From contig NZ_WTEY01000002.1 of the NCBI RefSeq assembly GCF_009795805.1, forward strand, positions 124,001 through 188,000: a stretch of 64,000 bases of DNA. Reading direction: 5' to 3'. Source of the stretch: Gilliamella sp. Pra-s52 (lineage in GTDB: Bacteria > Pseudomonadota > Gammaproteobacteria > Enterobacterales > Orbaceae). Below are positions 47,018 through 58,133 of the stretch, in pieces. The stretch's first letter is position 1; the number at the start of each line of letters is the position of its first letter. Below the pieces are notes generated by a model. The model saw nothing but the letters and a program-made list of their open reading frames with translations, was not told where the DNA came from and did no database searches. The translations under genes were made by a program, and so were the position numbers.

Positions 47018-48871
47018 TTAATTATTATTCTGTAATAAATTCACCAAACCACTATGCCTTTGAGTTTGACTTTTGACTGCTTGTAATAAAATCGGTTCAG
47101 TCGCATAAATAGAAACCGTTTTTTTGGCACGAGTAATGGCGGTATAAAGCAATGAACGATTTAGCAATGGCGAATAATCAGTTGGCAGAATAATATTGAC
47201 ATGATCAAACTCTGAACCTTGCGATTTATGGATAGTCATGGCATACGCTGTTTCGTGTTCAGGTAATCGAAATGGTGAAAATCCTTTAATTGAACCGTCA
47301 GCAAAAGGAAAATATACTCGCAATTTTGAACTGTCGTGCTCAGCCATTAATGTAATGCCAATATCGCCATTATAAAGCCCTAATGAAGTGCTATTGCGTA
47401 AAATCATAATCGGTCGCCCTACATACCATGTTTCTTTGTTTTTTAATTGAATCAACTTATTTTTGGCTAATAGTAATTCAATTTGTTTATTTAAACCTTC
47501 TACGCCAAAATGGCCTTCTCTTACTGCGCAAAGTAATCGGTATTCAGCAAATTTGGCTAAAACTAATGCGATATCGTTAGTTCCATTTTGTTTAATAACA
47601 GTTAAATAATGTTTATAGTGATGAATGCTATCATGTAAAACGTCTTCATAAACCTGCTGAGATGATAGCGGATGATAGCGGATATCCTCTAGCGACTCAT
47701 TATCTGTTAATAGTTTTTTAACGGTACTTAAGCAACCTTCTTTCACAGCATTAGCTAACAAACCAATGCCTGATGATTCGTTAAAACGGTAACTCTTTTG
47801 TAATAAGCAAATACTGTCAGTAATTGTTGCTGTTTGTTCGCAAGAAGGCACATTATAACCAGTTAATTGGCTTAGCTCTTTTGCACGAGGTTGACTATAA
47901 CCTTGAGTAATAAAAGTACAAAGGTCACCAAATACAGCTCCAGCTTCAACGGATGAAAGCTGATCTTTATCACCAAGCAGAATTAAACGTGCTGAAACGG
48001 GTAACGCTTCTATTACTCTTGCCATCATATTTAAATCAACCATTGAGGCTTCATCAATAACTAACACATCAATATGTAATAGATTATTTTTGTTGTGTGT
48101 AAATGAGCTATTATCGGCTTTTGCCCCCAATAAACGGTGTAAAGTGATCGCCTCGGCCTTTAGGTTTAATGATGTAAAATTGAGTTGTTCTATTGTTCGA
48201 CTCAGTGATTCTGTTAACCTTGATGCCGCTTTGCCGGTTGGTGCTGCCGTTACAATTCGAGCATTAGGAGTGGTTAATAAAATTCCTGCTAAAATCTTAG
48301 CAACAGTGGTTGTTTTACCTGTTCCCGGTCCGCCCGAAATAATTGCCACTTTGCGTGTTAATGCCGCTGCAACAGCTACTTTTTGCCAATCAATTTGAGA
48401 TTGCTGCTGAGTAAAAAGCTGATTCAGTATAGTGTTTAAATCAGAATAATCAGTGGGTTGTTCATTAAAAGTCGTATGATTGAAATATTGTGCGACATTC
48501 TTTTCGTCCAACCACATTCGTTGAAAGTAGAGTTTATTTTCAATAAATACAAGAGGCGACAAGTTTGTGCCATCGCTCACAACCTGACTATGGCGTGCTT
48601 GTTCAAGCGTGAAGATCCAATCTTGTTCGTTTGGTGACGCTAAAGCTAACCAAAGTGATGCATCTATAGTTGGAGTGGTTAGGCGTGTCAGATCAAGACA
48701 AACGTGTCCTGCTCTAACCTCTTTACTTAGCGATAAAACCAAAAAACTAAAACGTTTCGCAGTAATATCATCACTTAACATCGCTTTATTCGTCAAAAAC
48801 GTTGCCAAATGAATATCTAGCAAACTAATTTGGCTATCTTGTTTAAATTGGTTTAACCACTCGTTTAACAT
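47018..48871 (-). CDS. recD: RecBCD alpha subunit, helicase RecD
   Basis: 617 residues (E. coli RecD 608). SF1B 5'-to-3' helicase of RecBCD. Walker A SGGPGTGKTTT at residues 179-189, Walker B VLVIDEASMVDL, and motif VI region TIHKSQGSEFDHV ... LLYTAITRAKKTVSIY. The N-terminal domain for RecB contact begins MLNEWLNQF. recB and recC are not adjacent here, unlike the E. coli recC-ptrA-recB-recD cluster. It converges on gltL. Confidence 0.95.
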   Translation of the reverse strand: MLNEWLNQFKQDSQISLLDIHLATFLTNKAMLSDDITAKRFSFLVLSLSKEVRAGHVCLDLTRLTTPTIDASLWLALASPNEQDWIFTLEQARHSQVVSDGTNLSPLVFIENKLYFQRMWLDEKNVAQYFNHTTFNEQPTDYSDLNTILNQLFTQQQSQIDWQKVAVAAALTRKVAIISGGPGTGKTTTVAKILAGILLTTPNARIVTAAPTGKAASRLTESLSRTIEQLNFTSLNLKAEAITLHRLLGAKADNSSFTHNKNNLLHIDVLVIDEASMVDLNMMARVIEALPVSARLILLGDKDQLSSVEAGAVFGDLCTFITQGYSQPRAKELSQLTGYNVPSCEQTATITDSICLLQKSYRFNESSGIGLLANAVKEGCLSTVKKLLTDNESLEDIRYHPLSSQQVYEDVLHDSIHHYKHYLTVIKQNGTNDIALVLAKFAEYRLLCAVREGHFGVEGLNKQIELLLAKNKLIQLKNKETWYVGRPIMILRNSTSLGLYNGDIGITLMAEHDSSKLRVYFPFADGSIKGFSPFRLPEHETAYAMTIHKSQGSEFDHVNIILPTDYSPLLNRSLLYTAITRAKKTVSIYATEPILLQAVKSQTQRHSGLVNLLQNNN

Positions 48872-48895
48872 ATTCTATTTCTGTTATTCACTTAC

Positions 48896-50467
48896 TTATA
48901 AGCCAATTATATCGTTAACTTTGTCTTTTGGATAAGTCAGTTTAAAACTTAAATTAAGATTTTTATTTTCGTTTGGATTTAACTTAAATTTCCATAGTAA
49001 TTCACCCGTTTCTTTATTATAGGTTGCACCGTCATATTTAGCGTCATCAAGTGAAACAGATTTATTGACTATAATTGGTAATTGATCATAAACAATAATA
49101 TCAATAGGTAATGTTTTGGCATTTTTTACATCAATGGTGTAAGCATATCTTTGTGAAATATCATTACCAAATAACGAAGGTTTTGATGTTTCATTAACAT
49201 TACGATTACGAGCAATAAAGATATTTTTATCTTTTCCTAAAGAGATATCTAACGTCTCTTTTAGATTTTTAGTGGTAATAAAACTTTCACCAACATAATT
49301 ACCATTAAAAAAGACCGTCGACTTTCCTGGTAAAAGGTTAAGTCTATCCCAATCAGTAATTTGTGCCTGTAAGTATACACTGCTATCTAATTTAGGCGTA
49401 GCTGTATAATGGTATTGTGCTTCCACTTCTTTATTTTGTAGTGTAAGAATATTACTTTGAGTATTTGATTTTATTGTATAAGGTAATTTAACCTCAAAAC
49501 GCGTATTAATTCCTAATGTATTGGTTCGCGTATTATCATTAGGAGTTACAGACTTTGATTTTTTGGCACTCATATCATCATATGAGGAAAAGAAGAAGCC
49601 CCCTTTTTCAGAATAGACATCAATACGCCAAGGGTATAAATTAGGTGCCGTTATACCATCACTAGGGTTTGAAGTTGATAAACTAAAATCAACATTTTGC
49701 CAATCTAAACCACTATTTTGATAAATATCCGCTTTATAAGTTAACTGTAATGGTGAATTGATATCAGCAACACGCACATCATAAATCGGTGTCCAACCAG
49801 CCTTATTAGTCACATAGGACAAGTTAACTGGCAGTGTAATATCTTTATCAGAATAAACTTTTACAATAATTGCATTTTTTGTGTTTTCTGCCGATGCTTT
49901 TTGTTTATCAATCTTATTTTTACATTGTACTATCTGCTGATCTATCTGATCGATTTGTTTTTGTAGTTTGTTTTGTTCATTCAGTACTGTAACTAAATTA
50001 GTTTTAATAAAATTTAGTGCATTTTGCATTCCATTTAAATCATCATTGGCACCTTTAACTAACAAATCTAAACGATTTCCTTGCAAAAGAGTAACTTGTT
50101 CTGATACTGCTTTTAATTGAATTTCGACTGTATCGTGTTTTTCTTGTAACTTTTGTAATTCGTCAAGTAAAGATTGAATTTCTTGGCTTTCTTTACTGTC
50201 ATCAATATAGTTATTATTGAATGTTGTTGATAATACTTTCACATTAGCATTATTATCAAATCCGACATTGATTGAATTAGCTTTAACGTCATTGGCAATT
50301 CCAGTCAATAAAATTTCATTTTCACCTTTAGTCAACGATACTGTTGATTGTCCTTGCAATTCTGCACCTTGTAAAAATAGCGTTACTTTATTAAGTATTA
50401 CATTACTATTTGCAAAAACACTGCTAGAAGCAAATGCAATTAAAAAAGCTAATTTTTGAATTTTCAT
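48896..50467 (-). CDS. DUF4139 / mucoidy-inhibitor MuiA-like secreted protein
   Basis: 523 residues from the ATG at 50467, which is preceded by AAAGGA. Signal peptide MKIQKLAFLIAFASSSVFA. An N-terminal DUF4140 region (NKVTLFLQGAELQGQSTVSL) is followed by a coiled coil at about residues 90-190 (many Gln/Lys). A C-terminal DUF4139 domain contains LSYVTNKAGWTPIYDVRVAD. Members are of unclear function; one is called mucoidy inhibitor A. Predicted periplasmic. It stands between recD and nadR. Confidence 0.85.
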   Translation of the reverse strand: MKIQKLAFLIAFASSSVFANSNVILNKVTLFLQGAELQGQSTVSLTKGENEILLTGIANDVKANSINVGFDNNANVKVLSTTFNNNYIDDSKESQEIQSLLDELQKLQEKHDTVEIQLKAVSEQVTLLQGNRLDLLVKGANDDLNGMQNALNFIKTNLVTVLNEQNKLQKQIDQIDQQIVQCKNKIDKQKASAENTKNAIIVKVYSDKDITLPVNLSYVTNKAGWTPIYDVRVADINSPLQLTYKADIYQNSGLDWQNVDFSLSTSNPSDGITAPNLYPWRIDVYSEKGGFFFSSYDDMSAKKSKSVTPNDNTRTNTLGINTRFEVKLPYTIKSNTQSNILTLQNKEVEAQYHYTATPKLDSSVYLQAQITDWDRLNLLPGKSTVFFNGNYVGESFITTKNLKETLDISLGKDKNIFIARNRNVNETSKPSLFGNDISQRYAYTIDVKNAKTLPIDIIVYDQLPIIVNKSVSLDDAKYDGATYNKETGELLWKFKLNPNENKNLNLSFKLTYPKDKVNDIIGL

Positions 50468-50629
50468 ACCATTCCTTTTAAATAAATTATTCAAATTAAA
50501 AATTTGAATATAAATAACTTATATCTCAGTTAAAAAATAATGTTATTTCATATTATTAATAATAAATAAGTATTCACTATTTTAAGATTAATTTCTATAA
50601 AATTTAATAAATTGATATAAAAACAAATT

Positions 50630-50657
50630 ATTTTTGTTTAGGATATTGAACAAAAAT
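50630..50657 (+). promoter_or_regulatory. Predicted NadR operator overlapping the nadR promoter
   Basis: TGTTTA (50635-50640), 6 bp, TGAACA (50647-50652) matches the NadR box TGTTTA-N6-TAAACA at 11 of 12 positions. The palindrome extends outward through ATTTT/AAAAT. TTGAAC (50646-50651) with TATATT (50669-50674) and a 17-bp spacer gives a good sigma-70 promoter, so the box covers the -35. Autorepression of nadR-pnuC is inferred. Confidence 0.75.
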
Positions 50658-50687
50658 AAGGCTTGATGTATATTACGTTAAAAATAA

Positions 50688-51947
<1,260 letters not shown>

Positions 51948-51949
51948 TT

Positions 51950-52639
51950 ATGAATAAATTAAGCGACATTATTATTTTAATCGGACGCAATAAATTCTAT
52001 CCATTATTTTGTATATTATGTGTAACATTGGTATTTTTATACACTGATCCATTTACTCAATTTGATATACGCTATACGGTTTCTTACATAGGCTCTTTTT
52101 GTGGTCTAGTCTGTGTTATTTTATTAGCAAAGCGTAAAAACATGGGTAATGTATTAGGCATGTTTGCTGGCGTTGCAGAATGTTCTGCTAATATTCTTGG
52201 TGGCAATATTGGTGCAGGATTACCATCAATTTACTATTTTTGTTCACATATCTATGGTTTACTTACATGGAAAAAGAACATGGATAATGATAAAAACGTT
52301 AAAGTCCGTTCACTAAGTGAAACTAGCTTTTTATATACTCTCATCTTTCTGATTGTTGCAGCTTTTATTAATATTTATCTAACTGATAAAATTGGCGCAC
52401 CGAATACAACTTACCAACTTGTTATTAATTGTTTCATCTTTGGATTAGGTATGGTTGCTCAGTTATTACTGATGATGAGATACTCTTTTAACTGGTATTT
52501 ATGGGTAATCTTAAATTTATTGGTCATTGTTTTAAATATCTATACCAACAATATTATTATCACAACACAATACTTAATTTACCTATTTAATGCTATTTAT
52601 GGAATTTGTGAATGGAAGCGTTCTGCACAAAAAGAATAA
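51950..52639 (+). CDS. pnuC: Nicotinamide riboside transporter PnuC
   Basis: 229 residues (E. coli 239). Multi-TM facilitator of the PnuC family. Conserved patches include VRYTVSYIGSFCGLVCV-like sequence (here IRYTVSYIGSFCGLVCVILL), NVLGMFAGVAECSANILGGN and GAGLPSIYYFCSHIYGLLTW. Uptake is driven by phosphorylation of NR by NadR. The 2-bp spacing after nadR makes one salvage operon, as opposed to nadA-pnuC in E. coli. A terminator follows. Confidence 0.93.
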   Translation: MNKLSDIIILIGRNKFYPLFCILCVTLVFLYTDPFTQFDIRYTVSYIGSFCGLVCVILLAKRKNMGNVLGMFAGVAECSANILGGNIGAGLPSIYYFCSHIYGLLTWKKNMDNDKNVKVRSLSETSFLYTLIFLIVAAFINIYLTDKIGAPNTTYQLVINCFIFGLGMVAQLLLMMRYSFNWYLWVILNLLVIVLNIYTNNIIITTQYLIYLFNAIYGICEWKRSAQKE

Positions 52640-52687
52640 CTATCTAAAATTTTGTAGAAATTTTTAAAAAAATTACGTTTAAATATA

Positions 52688-52724
52688 AAAAAATAGAAAA
52701 TAAAGCACTTATTTTCTATTTTTT
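52688..52724. terminator. Bidirectional terminator between pnuC and pcm
   Basis: AAAAATAGAAAATAA pairs with TTATTTTCTATTTTT around AGCAC, with an A-run on one side and T-run on the other. It serves both convergent units. Confidence 0.85.
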
Positions 52725-52742
52725 ATTTATGATGAAAAGTCA

Positions 52743-53369
52743 TTATTCTATATCGCCTTTAACCAAAGGCACAAATATTACCTCGCCCATATTTTTAGCT
52801 ACAAAACTATCGCCATTACGCTCAATTAATTGCAGGACCTGTTTATGTTCGCCGACAGGAATCACTAATCGACCTTTATCGGCTAACTGTTCTAGCAAGC
52901 GTTGTGGCACCTCAGATGCAGCAGCGGTAACAATAATGCCATCAAATGGTCCACGCTCAGGCCAACCTAACCAACCATCGCCATGACGCGTTGCAATGTT
53001 ATGAATATCAAGTTGTTTTAAACGGCGCTTAGTATTCCATTGTAGGCTTTTTATTCGTTCTACCGAACAGACATTTTCAACTAATTTAGCTAAAACGGCA
53101 GTTTGATATCCAGATCCTGTGCCGATTTCAAGCACTTTGGAGTGAGGTTCTAATCTTAATAGCTCTGTCATCTTTGCCACAATATAAGGTTGGGAAATAG
53201 TCTGACCACTGCCAATTGGTAGCGGACGATTATCGTAGGCTTGATGCGAAAGTGCTTCGTCAACAAAATGTTCTCGAGGAACAGAGGCAATAGCATTTAA
53301 AACACGCTCATCTTTTATGCCTTGTTGACGCAAAGATTTAATTAGGGATTGCATTTTTAAACTTTGCAT
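52743..53369 (-). CDS. pcm: Protein-L-isoaspartate O-methyltransferase Pcm
   Basis: 208 residues (E. coli 208). Repairs isoaspartyl residues with SAM. SAM-binding motif [17 protein letters not shown]; pre-motif [34 protein letters not shown]. The gene follows truD by 5 bp. In enterobacteria surE lies between truD and pcm and nlpD-rpoS follow; neither is seen here. Confidence 0.97.
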   Translation of the reverse strand: MQSLKMQSLIKSLRQQGIKDERVLNAIASVPREHFVDEALSHQAYDNRPLPIGSGQTISQPYIVAKMTELLRLEPHSKVLEIGTGSGYQTAVLAKLVENVCSVERIKSLQWNTKRRLKQLDIHNIATRHGDGWLGWPERGPFDGIIVTAAASEVPQRLLEQLADKGRLVIPVGEHKQVLQLIERNGDSFVAKNMGEVIFVPLVKGDIE

Positions 53370-53374
53370 TTGGG

Positions 53375-54397
53375 CTACTCATTTTCTATTATTAATTCAC
53401 GAATCACACTTGTTGCATAGCAACCGGATGACAAATAAAATTCAAGCTCAATAGTACAACAATCTAGCCATTGCCAATTAAGCTGATGTGCTCGTAACAA
53501 TATTGACCGCCTTGCTGTTTCTATTCGCTCTTTTTTAAACAGATCATTAAATTCAGACCAATTTTCTAGACATTTTTGCTCAAACTCTAACGCTTTACAT
53601 AATGTACCAAGTGGTGAATCACCTATCATAGGGGCTGTAATATTAAGTTCACCGCTATCTAAGCGCTGTTGTAACAGTATTAATTCATCATTCTGTGCAA
53701 CAAACCAACTACTGCGCTGTGCTAATTGTAATATATCGCCATCAAGCACGGATTGCTGTAAATTTTGAGCAATTCGTTGGCTGACAATATCATTAAAAAT
53801 TGCACTCCGTGCTGCCGAAAGATAAAAACTGCGTTTTTTGCGATCTTTTACCGAAATTTCGCCTTTAGCCCAACTTATGGCTTGAGTAATATTATTTCCA
53901 TCACGACCAAAACGCTGTTCGCCAAAATAATTAGGCACACCGTGTTGTTTGATTAATGCTAATTTAGAATCGATTTCGGATTGTTCACTTAAATCTCTTA
54001 AAATAATTTTAAAATAATTACCCTTTAAAGCACCAATTTTTAATTTTTTATTATGTCGAGTAACGTCTAATATTTCACAACCGGCTAAATCAAATGCCGA
54101 AAAGTCAGGTGTTTGCTGACCTGGCATATGTAAACTAAACCACTGCTGAGTTACGGCATGACGATCTTTCAACCCAGCATAACTCACTAACTTTGGTGAA
54201 ATACCAACATATTTGGCCAACTGTTCTGCCACAAATAGGGTATTACAATCACGTTTTTGCAAAAAAACTAAAACATGCTCACCGTCGCCAGTTAATTCAA
54301 AACCTAAATCCTCTGTAACAATAAAATCTTCGTATTGCTGTTTATATTGTCCTGTAGTGGTTGGTTCTCCATATAAATAATTAAGTTGTGCTAACAC
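53375..54397 (-). CDS. truD: tRNA pseudouridine synthase TruD
   Basis: 340 residues (E. coli 349). Forms pseudouridine-13 in tRNA-Glu. Catalytic Asp in [19 protein letters not shown]. Other family motifs: [17 protein letters not shown] and an inserted TRUD domain. It lies between ispF and pcm in the ftsB-ispD-ispF-truD cluster. Confidence 0.96.
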   Translation of the reverse strand: MLAQLNYLYGEPTTTGQYKQQYEDFIVTEDLGFELTGDGEHVLVFLQKRDCNTLFVAEQLAKYVGISPKLVSYAGLKDRHAVTQQWFSLHMPGQQTPDFSAFDLAGCEILDVTRHNKKLKIGALKGNYFKIILRDLSEQSEIDSKLALIKQHGVPNYFGEQRFGRDGNNITQAISWAKGEISVKDRKKRSFYLSAARSAIFNDIVSQRIAQNLQQSVLDGDILQLAQRSSWFVAQNDELILLQQRLDSGELNITAPMIGDSPLGTLCKALEFEQKCLENWSEFNDLFKKERIETARRSILLRAHQLNWQWLDCCTIELEFYLSSGCYATSVIRELIIENE

Positions 54398-54418
54398 CTG
54401 TATTACCTATTTTAAAAT

Positions 54419-54904
54419 TTAATCTATTTTGAGCTTCTTGGTTAATAATACGACGGCTTGGCAAGCAATGCCTTCTTTACGCCCTGTAAAGCCTAATTGT
54501 TCTGTCGTTGTTGCTTTAACGCTAATTTGATCAAAATGGACATTTAGATCTTCAGCAATATTTACTCTCATTTGATCAACATGGGGGCGCATTTTGGGTT
54601 CTTGTGCAATAATTGTGGTATCTAAATTTACTAACTCATAGCCTTTCGCCTGAACAAGGGCATACACCTCTTTCAATAATATTCGACTATCGATACCTTT
54701 ATATTTTGGATCTGTATCAGGAAATAGCTTACCAATATCACCTAACGCTAACGCGCCAATCAACGCATCGGTTATGGCATGTAATACAACATCACCATCA
54801 GAATGAGCAATAAGACCATAGTGATAAGGGATCTTGACACCAGCAAGGGTTATTGGTCCCTCACCACCAAATTTATGCACATCAAAACCTTGTCCTATTC
54901 TCAT
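54419..54904 (-). CDS. ispF: 2-C-methyl-D-erythritol 2,4-cyclodiphosphate synthase IspF
   Basis: 161 residues (E. coli 159). MEP-pathway cyclase. Zn ligands in [12 protein letters not shown] (Asp, His), and [19 protein letters not shown] (His). [15 protein letters not shown] and the C-terminal [18 protein letters not shown] are typical. It starts 4 bp after ispD and works two steps later in the pathway. Dxs is encoded at 22721-24577. Confidence 0.97.
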   Translation of the reverse strand: MRIGQGFDVHKFGGEGPITLAGVKIPYHYGLIAHSDGDVVLHAITDALIGALALGDIGKLFPDTDPKYKGIDSRILLKEVYALVQAKGYELVNLDTTIIAQEPKMRPHVDQMRVNIAEDLNVHFDQISVKATTTEQLGFTGRKEGIACQAVVLLTKKLKID

Positions 54905-54908
54905 ACTT

Positions 54909-55622
54909 TTACCTATTTGGAGTTTGCTTAGTTAAATAAAAAGTTGCTAAAGCTAAATCTTCAGGGCGAGTTATTTTTATATTATCTCGACGACACTCAA
55001 CCAATAAAGGATGTCCACCACAATATTCAACGGCTGAAGCTTCGTCAGTAATGGCAATACGGTCATTTAAAGCGTGTTGCAAACATGTTTTTAGTTCGCC
55101 AGCATTAAATAATTGAGGGGTTGCTGCGCCCCATAAATAAGTTCGGTCTTCAGAATAATCAATAACCGTATCATTATCTTGATAAGCACGCTTAACCGTA
55201 TCACTAATACGCGTAGCTAATATGCCACCTTGTTTTTTATTTGTTACCGTTTCAATCAAGCGCGTAATATCATCATGATCAACACAAGGTCTTGCTGCAT
55301 CATGAACTAACGCCCACTGTTTATCATTTAATAGTTGTAATCCTGCTAATACAGAATCAGCTCGAGTTTTACCGCCTAATGTAATTTTAATTTTATCATG
55401 CAAAGCGATCGAAAAAGTGCTAAATAGATGATCTTCAGGGCTAATTACAACAATAACTTGTGTAATTTGAGGATGTGTTAATAATTTATATAACGTATGT
55501 TCTAAAATCGTCTTTGCACCGATTTTTAGATATTGTTTGGGAATTTGGCTATTCATACGGCTACCAATTCCCGCTGCAGGCACGATAGCGATGATATCAT
55601 TAAGATTATTTACGTTATGCAT
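54909..55622 (-). CDS. ispD: MEP cytidylyltransferase IspD
   Basis: 237 residues (E. coli 236). Joins CTP to methylerythritol phosphate. N-terminal CTP loop [31 protein letters not shown]; and [20 protein letters not shown] near the C-terminus. The ATG at 55622 overlaps the ftsB stop by 1 base. Confidence 0.97.
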   Translation of the reverse strand: MHNVNNLNDIIAIVPAAGIGSRMNSQIPKQYLKIGAKTILEHTLYKLLTHPQITQVIVVISPEDHLFSTFSIALHDKIKITLGGKTRADSVLAGLQLLNDKQWALVHDAARPCVDHDDITRLIETVTNKKQGGILATRISDTVKRAYQDNDTVIDYSEDRTYLWGAATPQLFNAGELKTCLQHALNDRIAITDEASAVEYCGGHPLLVECRRDNIKITRPEDLALATFYLTKQTPNR

Positions 55623-55918
55623 TATCGTTTTTTTGTATCCGAATCAATAATAATTCGATAAAAATATTCATTAGGTTTAACCATTCCTAAGTGACTGCGC
55701 GCACGCTCTTCTATTGCTTCATAACCGCGTTGTAAATCGTTAATTTCAGCAAACATTTGCTCATTACGAGCTTTTAATTTTTCATTATCAGCACGCAAAT
55801 CGATTAACATATCAACATTATCTTGATAATCGTACACGTTATTTTTGCCATACCACAAAGAATATTGCAAATAACCAAGCACAGCCAATAGCAATAAAGG
55901 GAGCTTCCATCTTATCAT
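55622..55918 (-). CDS. ftsB: Divisome protein FtsB
   Basis: 98 residues (E. coli 103). One N-terminal TM helix (LPLLLLAVLGYLQYSLWYGK), then a periplasmic coiled coil (ADNEKLKARNEQMFAEINDL), with GYEAIEERARSHLGMVKPNE at the end, the typical FtsB/DivIC tail. It forms a complex with FtsL and FtsQ and activates septal peptidoglycan synthesis. First gene of the ftsB-ispD-ispF-truD-pcm unit. Confidence 0.95.
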   Translation of the reverse strand: MIRWKLPLLLLAVLGYLQYSLWYGKNNVYDYQDNVDMLIDLRADNEKLKARNEQMFAEINDLQRGYEAIEERARSHLGMVKPNEYFYRIIIDSDTKKR

Positions 55919-55939
55919 GAGCTTAATATTATCCTTTAT

Positions 55940-56257
55940 CTATATACATTTAACGGGTTTTGGTAAACCGGCAAGTTTAGTTGCTTGTTTAGCAGGACCG
56001 TCTGGAAATAACTTATACAAATAACGGCTATTACCCTTTTCTACACCAAACTTTTTTTCCATCGCTTTAACTAATGCGCGTATAGCTGGCGAGGTTTTAT
56101 ATTCTAAGTAAAAATCGCGAACAAATAAAATTACCTCCCAATGTGCATCCGTTAAATTAATTCCCTCTTTTACGGCCAATTCAGGAACCAATTCAACAGT
56201 CCAATCCTGCCAATTTTTTAAATAACCTTTATCATCGGTTTCTATCTGTTCTAACAT
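55940..56257 (-). CDS. tusE: Sulfurtransferase TusE (DsrC family)
   Basis: 105 residues (E. coli 109). Carries persulfide from TusBCD to MnmA for 2-thiouridine in tRNA wobble positions. Family patterns [60 protein letters not shown], and a C-terminal Cys (LPKPVKCI) that carries the sulfur. It lies upstream of ftsB on the same strand. Confidence 0.93.
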   Translation of the reverse strand: MLEQIETDDKGYLKNWQDWTVELVPELAVKEGINLTDAHWEVILFVRDFYLEYKTSPAIRALVKAMEKKFGVEKGNSRYLYKLFPDGPAKQATKLAGLPKPVKCI

Positions 56258-56450
56258 TTTTTAAAATACGTTACTTAATTTGCATTGTATTATACTCAAT
56301 TAATCAAAAACCAACACTAATTTTGATGAGGAATGCAGCTTCGATTGCCTGATTTCCATAAAATTTGATGAAATTTAAAGCAAACGATAAAAAATATTAA
56401 AATAGCTATTTACAAATAAGCAAGTCTCCTTTAATATTCACAGCCATTGC

Positions 56451-56538
56451 GGAAGTGTGGCTGAGCGGTTGAAAGCACCGGTCTTGAAAACCGGCGAGGG
56501 GCGACCCTCCCAGAGTTCGAATCTCTGCGCTTCCGCCA
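56451..56538 (+). tRNA. serT: tRNA-Ser (anticodon TGA)
   Basis: 88-nt class II tRNA. Acceptor stem GGAAGTG pairs with CGCTTCC, followed by GCCA encoded at the 3' end. D arm GGCTGAGCGGTTGAAAGCA. Anticodon stem CCGGT/ACCGG with loop CTTGAAA, anticodon TGA at 56485-56487. The long variable arm GAGGGGCGACCCTC and T arm AGAGTTCGAATCTCT are typical of serine tRNAs. Downstream DNA is AT-rich with IS remnants, so it may have been a site of past insertions. Symbol by analogy with E. coli serT. Confidence 0.97.
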
Positions 56539-57157
56539 TCTTTCCTAAGTACATGTTAAAAAGCAATAACATAAAATAAAAATATTATTCAGTGTACCAT
56601 TTAGTTTTAGATAGTATTACACAACACTATAATATGTCGTTTATCAATTATCCTCAACATGTTAACATTTACTAAGTATTAATTACTAGCTAATCCATCC
56701 TGCTAATTTAGCAAAATTAGCAATAGTTATTTAATTTAAAGTTAATATCCTATTACTAACAAAAAAACAATGTGACAAAATTCTTGCTCAAAGCAAGAGT
56801 CATAATATGAAAAGTATGACAACAGTAACACCTTTCTTATGAGATGATTATGATTAAGCGAGACCGAATTTCAAATGCGAGCTTATTAATAGTAATTATG
56901 ATATAAAAAAATCAATAAGTTAAGTTATTTATCAAATCGTATATTATTGGCATTAAAATTCTTTGATATCAAACGAGAGTATCTGTACAGAAGGAAAGTT
57001 GCGCCCAAAACAGGGGGAATGGCGATAAATAGTCACTTATCTAGAGGTATTTAGGTCTAAATATAACCCTAAATTCCGCAAAAAAAGCGCAGTTAAAAAT
57101 TTAGTTTGAGCTACTACAGTTGAATGAAGCTTTACCGCACAAAGGTCTCAATAAAAA
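56539..57157. other. Gene-poor region after tRNA-Ser
   Basis: 619 bp without a recognisable gene. Very AT-rich. An open stretch near 56970-57054 (a GC-richer patch around TTGCGCCCAAAACAGGGGG) reads through about 28 codons but matches nothing I know. It may be decayed foreign DNA like that after the GNAT gene. Confidence 0.5.
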
Positions 57158-57658
57158 TCAAAGTGGTTTATACATATGGTAATTTATAAGTATCTGGTTT
57201 TTTCTGGATATTTTATTAGCCCGCTTTATTTTAAAACCCCATTTTTTGAAAATTGGCATGGCCACTTTTGAAGCATCTACACTTAATTGTGAAAGCTTTT
57301 TCTGGTGGGCCAAGTCAAACACATGGTCATAGAGTTTTCTAGCTATGCCACACTTTTGAAAGTCAGGATGCACATACAGACAGTCTATGTAACCATCATC
57401 TCTAAGTTCAATAAACCCCGCAAGGCTTGAGCCAAAGATAGCCATCCAAGGCTGAGTGTTATCTAAACGTTCTAACCACTTCTGATAATCTGGTGGTGTT
57501 GAGCACCATGCTTCTTGCTGTGCTTTGCTATAAATATCGGTATCAATAGCATGAATGGACGAATGAAACAAATCGCATATTTCAGTGGCATAGAGTGAAG
57601 AGTATGGTTTTACTTCGATTTTAGATGCAACATTACCCAATTTGTTTCCTACTTTCAT
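57158..57658 (-). CDS. GNAT family N-acetyltransferase
   Basis: 166 residues. GNAT fold with acetyl-CoA motif DCLYVHPDFQKCGIARKLYD at about residues 92-111 and LSVDASKVAMPIFKKWGFK near the end. Likely acetylates an amine on a small molecule, toxin or protein; the substrate is unknown. It lies between AT-rich remnant DNA and an IS5-family transposase relic, which suggests horizontal arrival. It is still a full-length, intact frame. Confidence 0.8.
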   Translation of the reverse strand: MKVGNKLGNVASKIEVKPYSSLYATEICDLFHSSIHAIDTDIYSKAQQEAWCSTPPDYQKWLERLDNTQPWMAIFGSSLAGFIELRDDGYIDCLYVHPDFQKCGIARKLYDHVFDLAHQKKLSQLSVDASKVAMPIFKKWGFKIKRANKISRKNQILINYHMYKPL

Positions 57659-57677
57659 TATGATTTACCCTAGTAAG

Positions 57678-57850
57678 ACTTTACACTTCAATATCGCCAA
57701 CATTGACATGGCTGGCTTCCGTTTAATAGCTTCGTGAATATCCACATCAATAGCTAAGTATGGTTTGCGCCATGTTCTGCTTTTTTACTTTACATTTACC
57801 AAAACTTTAAGATCTGTCGAGTCAATAACGAAATATCGAATAGTCCTCTC
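57678..57850 (-). pseudogene. IS5-family (IS903-like) transposase remnant
   Basis: In one minus-strand frame: RYFVIDSTDLKVLVNVK, a stop, then KSRTWRKPYLAIDVDIHEAI. This is the DDE core of IS903-type transposases (VIDSTGLKVYGEGEW...KRRTWRKLHLAVD...HEI). The GEGEW to KHG stretch is deleted and an in-frame stop is present. Both ends of the gene are missing. Confidence 0.8.
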
Positions 57851-58133
57851 GTCTTATTGCTATATTTGGTGTAATTAGAAAGTTGTAACTATCCCCTAAT
57901 ATTTACCAAATATCGCTTTTATTCTCACAACCTAATTTTCATTAAATGCTACTAAATACTAAGTAGCTATTTTAGAAAAGGTTATTTTATAAAAAATTTT
58001 ATTACATAAAAAATAGTACAAACAATGATACTGTCAAGTTAAATTATCATTCGTATAATTGTAACTACCTCCTAAATCAGTACACCCCAAAAACAAAAAA
58101 TTCTCCATTATAAAAGTAACAAAAAATTTGATC

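Noticed and set aside
56850-56907. Very short ORF after the tRNA beginning MIKRDRISNASLL
   Set aside because: About 19 codons with no homology signal and surrounded by AT-rich decayed DNA.
57678-57850. Functional IS5-family transposase
   Set aside because: It has an in-frame stop, an internal deletion and no ends; only a relic.
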